DNA of 64,000 bases from Chromobotia macracanthus (taxonomy: Eukaryota > Chordata > Actinopteri > Cypriniformes > Botiidae). A program made the translations under genes and the position numbers. Shown piece by piece: positions 58,501-64,000 of the stretch. Under the pieces are notes generated by a model. It worked only from the letters and a program-made list of their open reading frames with translations. It ran no database searches and was not told where the DNA came from. The DNA lies in assembly GCA_036877525.1 (NCBI GenBank), contig JAZGTH010000075.1, positions 3,802,001 through 3,866,000 of the forward strand, given 5' to 3'. Position 1 is the first letter of the stretch. Each line of letters begins with the position of its first letter.

Positions 58501-60598
58501 ATGTGTCGAGATGAGTCTAATCTGACCATTATTTGTCTGTCCCTTAAGAAATAAGATTCACTCCAAACATCTCTGAAGCTCTTCATCAACAGTGTCTGTA
58601 TCACATTCATTTAAGTTCCGGACTTTCTTACGATTCAGATGTTTATTAGCTATTAAAATAAATAATAAACTTGTTCTACTGTATCTGACAGTGTTTTGTT
58701 TTCCAAAAATGACAAGTGTTCAACAAAACAAGCTTGGTTTAAAATTATTTTGAGGTAAAGTAGGGTAAAGATTCCTGCAACCAGTAGAGGGCAGTACAAC
58801 CCCAGTACTGTTTTTAAGATGTAACCAGATAGGTTTTTCTAACTTGTATTTTTAAGTGAGCTGACATTCATTTGTGGTGAATCATTTACCTTTATTGGTT
58901 TATTAGATGTGACAGACCACCCTGTGAAATGACCTTCACTTGACCGACTTTGAATTAAGAGTTCTTGGAATTGTTAGGAGTCCAGGCACTGCTTCACGGT
59001 CAGCTCGGCCCAGTTATCTCCAGAAGACAAAATGAAACACATTGCTATTATGTTACTGAGGCAACAAGGCAAAGATCATTTTTTCTGACTAATATGTATA
59101 ACACAGTAAGATTTTCATTAGGGCTTTCCTATAACACATACAGATCCAACAGGAAACAAGAATGGACTTGACACCATTTAACAAAATATTTGTGTTTAAA
59201 TCTTCTTTCTACCATAAAGTCGGTGTAAAGGTGACCAAATTGCTGGAACAATATAAGATAAATGAGCAGAACAGAGAGCTGTCAAACCGATAGTTTGTAC
59301 ACATTCCTGCATTGTATGCATTCCAACATACATTTTCTATCTGTCCCATCATTGTTAACAGATACTGTACAGAGATGAATGTATCTTCATGTAAATTATT
59401 GATATAAAATTAAGATGTTTATTTGTGGTATACATTTTTAATATAGATAAGTTGTTATCTATATATATACACATATATACACGTTTTATTGTATCACGTA
59501 ATCTTGCTTATAATGTGTTTAAATTGCACATTTAGTATTTTTACCAGTAATTTTAGTACTATTATTAATTGCACATTCATATATATATAATTTATACATA
59601 TTTTATATGTAAGCAGATATACATTTGCATAAATTTGCATTTATATATTTACATCAGACAATCTTGCTTGTCATGTCTGTTTATCTTTTATTGTTACACA
59701 GAGTACCAGCTATTCTTCTAAGCTGATTTTCTATGTACTTTGGGGTCATTATTGCAGCTAAGGATTTTTTTAAAGCTCTTTGGTTTATTGAAACAGATTT
59801 TCTCAAGGAACCTCCTGTTTTGCAACAAGCTTTATTTCTAGTTTGTCTTGCTGAACAAAATGCTAAGCATGATTTTGTGACACCCCCTAAAAATGGGTTT
59901 GGGCCAAATTGCTTGTAGGTTGAAAATCTCATCAGATCATTCAGTTTCACAAGCTTCAGGTTGTCATGTGGCTTCCTGCAAACTCCAGGAATGAGCCTGC
60001 CATGACTTTGCTTCATTTTTAGGAGGTCAGAGCTAAAATGTAATAAATAAATTGTTGAAGTAATCATCCGGTTTACTCCCCATTGCAGCAGGAATAATCT
60101 CCTGTTTTATTGTAAGAAAAATATTGCAGTAATTAATCATAATTCCGTGCAACCATACCATTAAAAATTGGTTTTAAGTTTAGGATCAGGTTTTGCATTG
60201 TAGATGAACATTGTTTAGTAATGCATTGGGTTAAATAGTTCAGAAGGTCCTGCATGTGCATGTTAAGACTTTGTTTCTCATTTCTGACAGTTCAGATTTC
60301 TTCATGCCATCAAATGCATTGTTATTACTCTTGTATAAAACATCGCAATTGTTTATGTATGTCTGTAGATAGATTTAATATGCATGAAGTTGGTTTCATT
60401 AGAATTTGAGACAATGAGACATTATTAAGAGACATATAATGTAATTATATAATAAATTAAAAAACATATAATGTAATAAATTAAAAAACAAAGTTTTCTC
60501 TTTTTTTTCATTGTCTTCATACTCTGGTTTCGCCTCATCGTCACACTCCTCATCAGCACGTATCCCACGAATTCGTGCCATTCATCTTCTCCAGCGGC
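58501..60598. other. Intergenic DNA between cuedc1 and wsb1
   Basis: CCAGTAGAGGGCA at 58781-58793 fits the CTCF core consensus. TA-rich low-complexity DNA spans about 59455-59660. A 128-codon minus-strand ORF (59681-60067) is discussed as a finding. No established gene. Confidence 0.45.
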
Positions 60599-61000
60599 CA
60601 GCCAATCGGAGGCCACGCGCGGACGGCTCTGAGCCAATCAGAGAGGCGTGCTCGTCCGTCGCCGTGGCAACCCCGTGACGTCGCCGGAGGGAGCCGCCCA
60701 TCGGCGTAAGCGTTTGAATCCCGAGGACGCTCGCGGCCATTAACACGCCGCATTGAACCGGAGCGCGACGTGAGGATTTCGCTTTAATATTAATCGATTA
60801 AATCTCGTTTGTTTATCAAACGCGTTTGTACGTTGCGTGAAACACGTCGACGGGCGCGTTCAGTTGCCGTGTGAAATACAGTGAGTGTTTGCTCGACGCG
60901 TCCGGTTGCAAACGCGCAACGTTGCGTTCCGCAACTCATTTGGGCTCTTTTTATTTCGTTACCAAGGAGACGTCGGTTTAAGAGAGCCGCTTCGATTTAG
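60599..61000 (+). promoter_or_regulatory. wsb1: CpG-rich wsb1 promoter and 5' UTR
   Basis: Two CCAAT boxes (60602-60606 and 60634-60638), an exact RFX X-box (GTCGCCGTGGCAAC, 60658-60671) and a CRE-like TGACGTCG (60676-60683) cluster within 80 bp, followed by CpG-rich DNA up to the start codon. No TATA box. In a TATA-less CpG promoter the start site is probably dispersed. Confidence 0.6.
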
Positions 61001-63461
61001 ATGGCAAGCTTCCCGGATTTTGTCAACGAAAATGAAATAGGTGAGTGTCGCTTCCTGCGGCGCGTTTGTATTTATTTGTGTGCTTTTCCACGTCGCTTAT
61101 TGACGGCCGGCGTGACGTCACGGGCGCGCGCGCGCGCGTCTTTATTGTGTGACCTCGTTTGAGTCGCCGGCGTGGAAATCCGAAAGACTTCAGGATCGTG
61201 TGTGAGGTGCCACCAGGGGACCGTGTTTTGCATGGGATGGTTATTGCTGGGGACCGTGTTTTGCATGGGATGGTTATTGTTGGGGACCGGACTTGGTTCA
61301 CACCCAGGGCGCGTCCGCCCTCCCCCACCGTCCGCCGGTTTCTTCAGAGCCTCTGAATGAGACGATGAGTGGTCAATAATTCAGTCCTCCATCATTGTGC
61401 TCCTAATGTAAACTCACCTTTAGAGAATCAGGATCAGTAACATACCCAACATGAAGTCATTTAGATTTGTCCCCACATTTGTGGTGCTCCTTCATCGACC
61501 CACAGTTCCTTTAGGTTGAGAGTTCCTGAACTGTGTGTTATAGAAGAGACGGTGTGAACTGTATTTGGTCAAATATGTTGATATCTGGTTTGCTTTCTGT
61601 CACAACAGGTAAAGCTAAGTTCATCGGGGAACTCATACCTCCTGTCGCTCCCTTTGACCAGAAGTCTGGACGGGAGACTTGGACTGTAGCTTTCGCACCT
61701 GATGGTTCCTACTTTGCCTGGTCTCAGGGGCATCGAATTGTCAAGCTTGTGCCATGGACAAAATGTTTAGCCAGCTTGTGAGTATACTCGGCGTCTCTCT
61801 GTATCTTGCTGGTTTGTTTTGTTGTGAATTGTTACAACGCAGCCTGTGTGTGTTTACGGGCAAAGGTGCCCCTTGTGTATTCTGGGCCTTTGCGTGGCAG
61901 CTGCCTCGCAGTATCATACGATCTTCTGACCCGTTTAGCGTTCTATCAGTCGAACGGCACGGGTCGCCAATCATCGTCTCGCCTTACGCTGTGGATAGAG
62001 AGACGGCCGTCGAGTGTATGGGTCTGCCAACACAGCCATTGTCCCACTCTGAATGTGAAGCCTTCATTTACGTCTTGGCTTCATGCCTCCAGCAGCACAG
62101 CCTTTTTTCATTAGGTTGTATTTGAGCTCATGGCTGTTTTGGTACTCCTATTTCTCACTGTCATTTGTTAACCGCAGTGGGTCTTATACATTTGTCAGAA
62201 TTGGATACAAATTAAGAAGGTCAACTTTGTTCATGATCAGGATAAACCGTGTCATTTTGGTTCCTTTTTTATTCTGGAACATGTTATGCTGATGCATTAT
62301 AAACGTTTCCAAAAATAAATATGCAAAAAAAGAAGTAACATGTTAACAGGGAAGTTTTGTGTGAGTTAGAAGCAAAACAAACCATTTTTGCATGCTGTGG
62401 CCATAAACGAGAGGTATAGTATTATAAAAAACATCTTTAGTTTTAGTAGTAAAGTGTAGTAACTTTATTAGTTGTTTTGCGTACGGAGCCCAATGTGGAT
62501 CATTAAAATAAAACCATTGAGTAAATAAGCGAAAACGTTCGACATCTGTTTACAAAAAGGCATTTAAAATAACTGGAAAAAGTACATGTACAGGAAACAC
62601 CACATAAAGAAAAAAGATCTGAATAAAAAGAGGCTGTAATCCTTTCCATTATTACATGTTTCTTCATACAGTGTTAGTCTTGGCTTTGGATTATACTAGA
62701 GTTGCCTGAATGCTGAGACCGAACAAAAGGTGCTGGGCCATTAAAAGCTTTAGTGCACACGTGGCAGGCGTTACTCTGTTTTGCTGCACCCACTTTGTAT
62801 TCACACAGTAACCTCTTGTGAAGCTCCTCGAGTCTCAGGCTTGATTATTTTTATGAACATGTTCTTTTTGTGAGGTACTTTGTGGCGTTCCACATTTTCT
62901 TTGTTTTAATGGCTGCATTAGAATTGGGCAAGTGATATTAAGTGGGTCAGAGTTGATGCAACACTGCAGTAATCTCTGTGGCAGGGCGTTTGGTTAGAGC
63001 GTTTACAAGTATGCCTAACAGTTTGTGTTCAGCTTGTCTAAACAGGCTTGTTTTCTAAGTAACCATTAAGAAGTGAAACATCTTAATCTTGATAAGATGA
63101 TCATGAAGTTTTTATCAGGGTTTCACTGAGAGATGCTCCTCATTCCAACACATTGCTATAACTCCCTTGTTCTCTTTCTCTCGCCCAAGTTCTGTAAGGA
63201 AGGAAGAGCGTTCGAGTGGCGCGGGCCCTCGGCGATTGTCCCGGCAGAACAGTGGGGGCAGTCCAGTACCGGGCGAGCCCAGAGAGCACAGCATCGACTG
63301 CGGTGACATTGTGTGGGGCCTGGCCTTTGGCTCTTCCGTTCCTGAGAAGCAAAGCCGCTGCGTGAACATCGAATGGCATCGCTTCAAATTTGGCCAGGAC
63401 CAGCTGCTCCTCGCCACCGGCCTCAACAACGGTCGCATCAAAATCTGGGACGTATACACAG
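61001..63461 (+). CDS. wsb1: WD repeat and SOCS box-containing protein 1, 5' part (3' end outside window)
   Basis: Exons: 61001-61040, 61609-61777, 63190-63461, all GT-AG and in frame (160 codons plus one base). The start MASFPDFVNENEIG, the segment APFDQKSGRETWTVAFAPDG, and the blocks DCGDIVWGLAFGSSVPEKQS and LLLATGLNNGRIKIWDVYTG match WSB1 closely. A diverged basic/serine linker (about 71-95) separates the first two blocks. The visible part covers the N-terminus and the first WD repeats. In the family the C-terminal SOCS box recruits Elongin B/C and Cullin 5, and the beta-propeller binds substrates such as HIPK2 or type 2 deiodinase. The remaining WD repeats and SOCS box lie beyond the edge. 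Confidence 0.95.
61111..61138. promoter_or_regulatory. Palindromic CRE beside a (CG)n run, wsb1 intron 1
   Basis: CGTGACGTCACG (61111-61122) contains TGACGTCA and is followed at once by a CG dinucleotide run. Confidence 0.45.
61216..61290. repeat. 33-bp direct duplication in wsb1 intron 1
   Basis: Two copies of a 33-bp unit starting GGGGACCGTGTTTTGCATGG (61216 and 61249), with the start of a third. Confidence 0.95.
61778..63189. other. Wsb1 intron 2
   Basis: No exon or recognised repeat. The acceptor after TTCTCTTTCTCTCGCCCAAG is AG at 63188-63189. Confidence 0.6.
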
Positions 63462-64000
63462 GTGAGAGGGTGTTCACACTGAAGATTAATCTCACAGTCT
63501 GGTTTGGAATTTAATTCGTGTTTGGAAAAATTACTCATAATGGTTCAATTTTCTGAAAGGCATAATGTGGCTTTGCCATCTGTAAAAGTTGTACATATCT
63601 TAAGAATGAATAACAAAAAACCAGTTGGGTGTTATAATGGGTTTTGTTCGGTGAGTTATGTTTAATTTCAGGCCATGTCATCCTAGATTGTTGGTCTGTT
63701 TCTTTACAGAACTTTCTCTGCAATTGAGTAATTGTGTAGTAAAGGTCACAGTGATTCCCGTTATGCCGTCCTCGCTCAACACGTATGCAGGACTGCTTCC
63801 TGTTTTTCAGTTTCCAAGCAGTTTGTGTTAGCGTGAGAGAGGTGCTCCTATAAGTTGTTGAGCCTGATATGTATAGCCCTTTACAAAAAAACCCACATTT
63901 TATAGCTTCATAGTAACACCCTTTATGTTTTGTCCAGGTAATTATTTTATTTATAACTAATGATCGTCACAGTATGCATATCTAATTTATGAATCTTTGC
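63462..64000. other. Start of wsb1 intron 3
   Basis: Begins GTGAGAGG. No segment resembling the next WSB1 exon was found before the window edge. Confidence 0.6.

Noticed and set aside
63115..63538. Two minus-strand ORFs of 126 and 132 codons at the right edge
   Set aside because: They overlap wsb1 exon 3 on the opposite strand and match no family.

Overview
This window is vertebrate nuclear DNA from a ray-finned fish, most likely a cypriniform (zebrafish-like) teleost. Evidence: short GT-AG introns in AT-rich DNA, intronless odorant-receptor (OR) coding exons behind small non-coding 5' exons, tRNA-derived SINEs with a fish-type tail, (TA)n tracts, CpG-rich promoters, and proteins clearly orthologous to vertebrate Rab1, a connexin, VEZF1, CUEDC1 and WSB1. 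The species cannot be fixed from the sequence alone.

Region 1 (1-21,000) is a tandem cluster of seven OR genes. One is a receptor of a separate subfamily cut by the left edge (minus). Then come one minus-strand gene (4671-5615), three plus-strand paralogues (7707, 10740, 13334) and two minus-strand paralogues (15930-16865, 19735-20673). All six complete genes have an open coding exon. Upstream architecture is visible: TATA box, tiny non-coding exon 1, short intron, then an exon with 5' UTR and the whole CDS. The three plus-strand genes share a promoter module (EBF/Olf-like site next to TATAAAT) and an upstream ORF. Local gene conversion is evident, most clearly in the last minus-strand pair, whose first 233 residues are identical.

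Region 2 (23,600-28,000) holds a six-exon Rab1-type GTPase (+) converging on a two-exon connexin (-). Region 3 (28,500-29,540) is a (TA)n tract and a minisatellite of about 26 copies that ends next to the vezf1 CpG island.

Region 4 (29,570-39,813) is vezf1, five coding exons encoding six C2H2 zinc fingers, with a probable 3 kb 3' UTR. Region 5 (40,980-58,500) is cuedc1: a non-coding CpG-rich exon 1, a 9.4 kb intron, nine exons carrying sense codons, and a stop codon split by the last intron. Region 6 (60,600-64,000) is the 5' part of wsb1 (first three coding exons), which runs off the right edge.

The genes do not form one pathway. The ORs are chemosensory GPCRs. Rab1 acts in ER-Golgi traffic, the connexin in cell-cell channels, VEZF1 in endothelial transcription, CUEDC1 as a ubiquitin-binding CUE protein and WSB1 as a Cullin-5 substrate receptor. 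The OR/VEZF1/CUEDC1 proximity resembles human 17q22. No prokaryotic-style system, virus or CRISPR array was seen.
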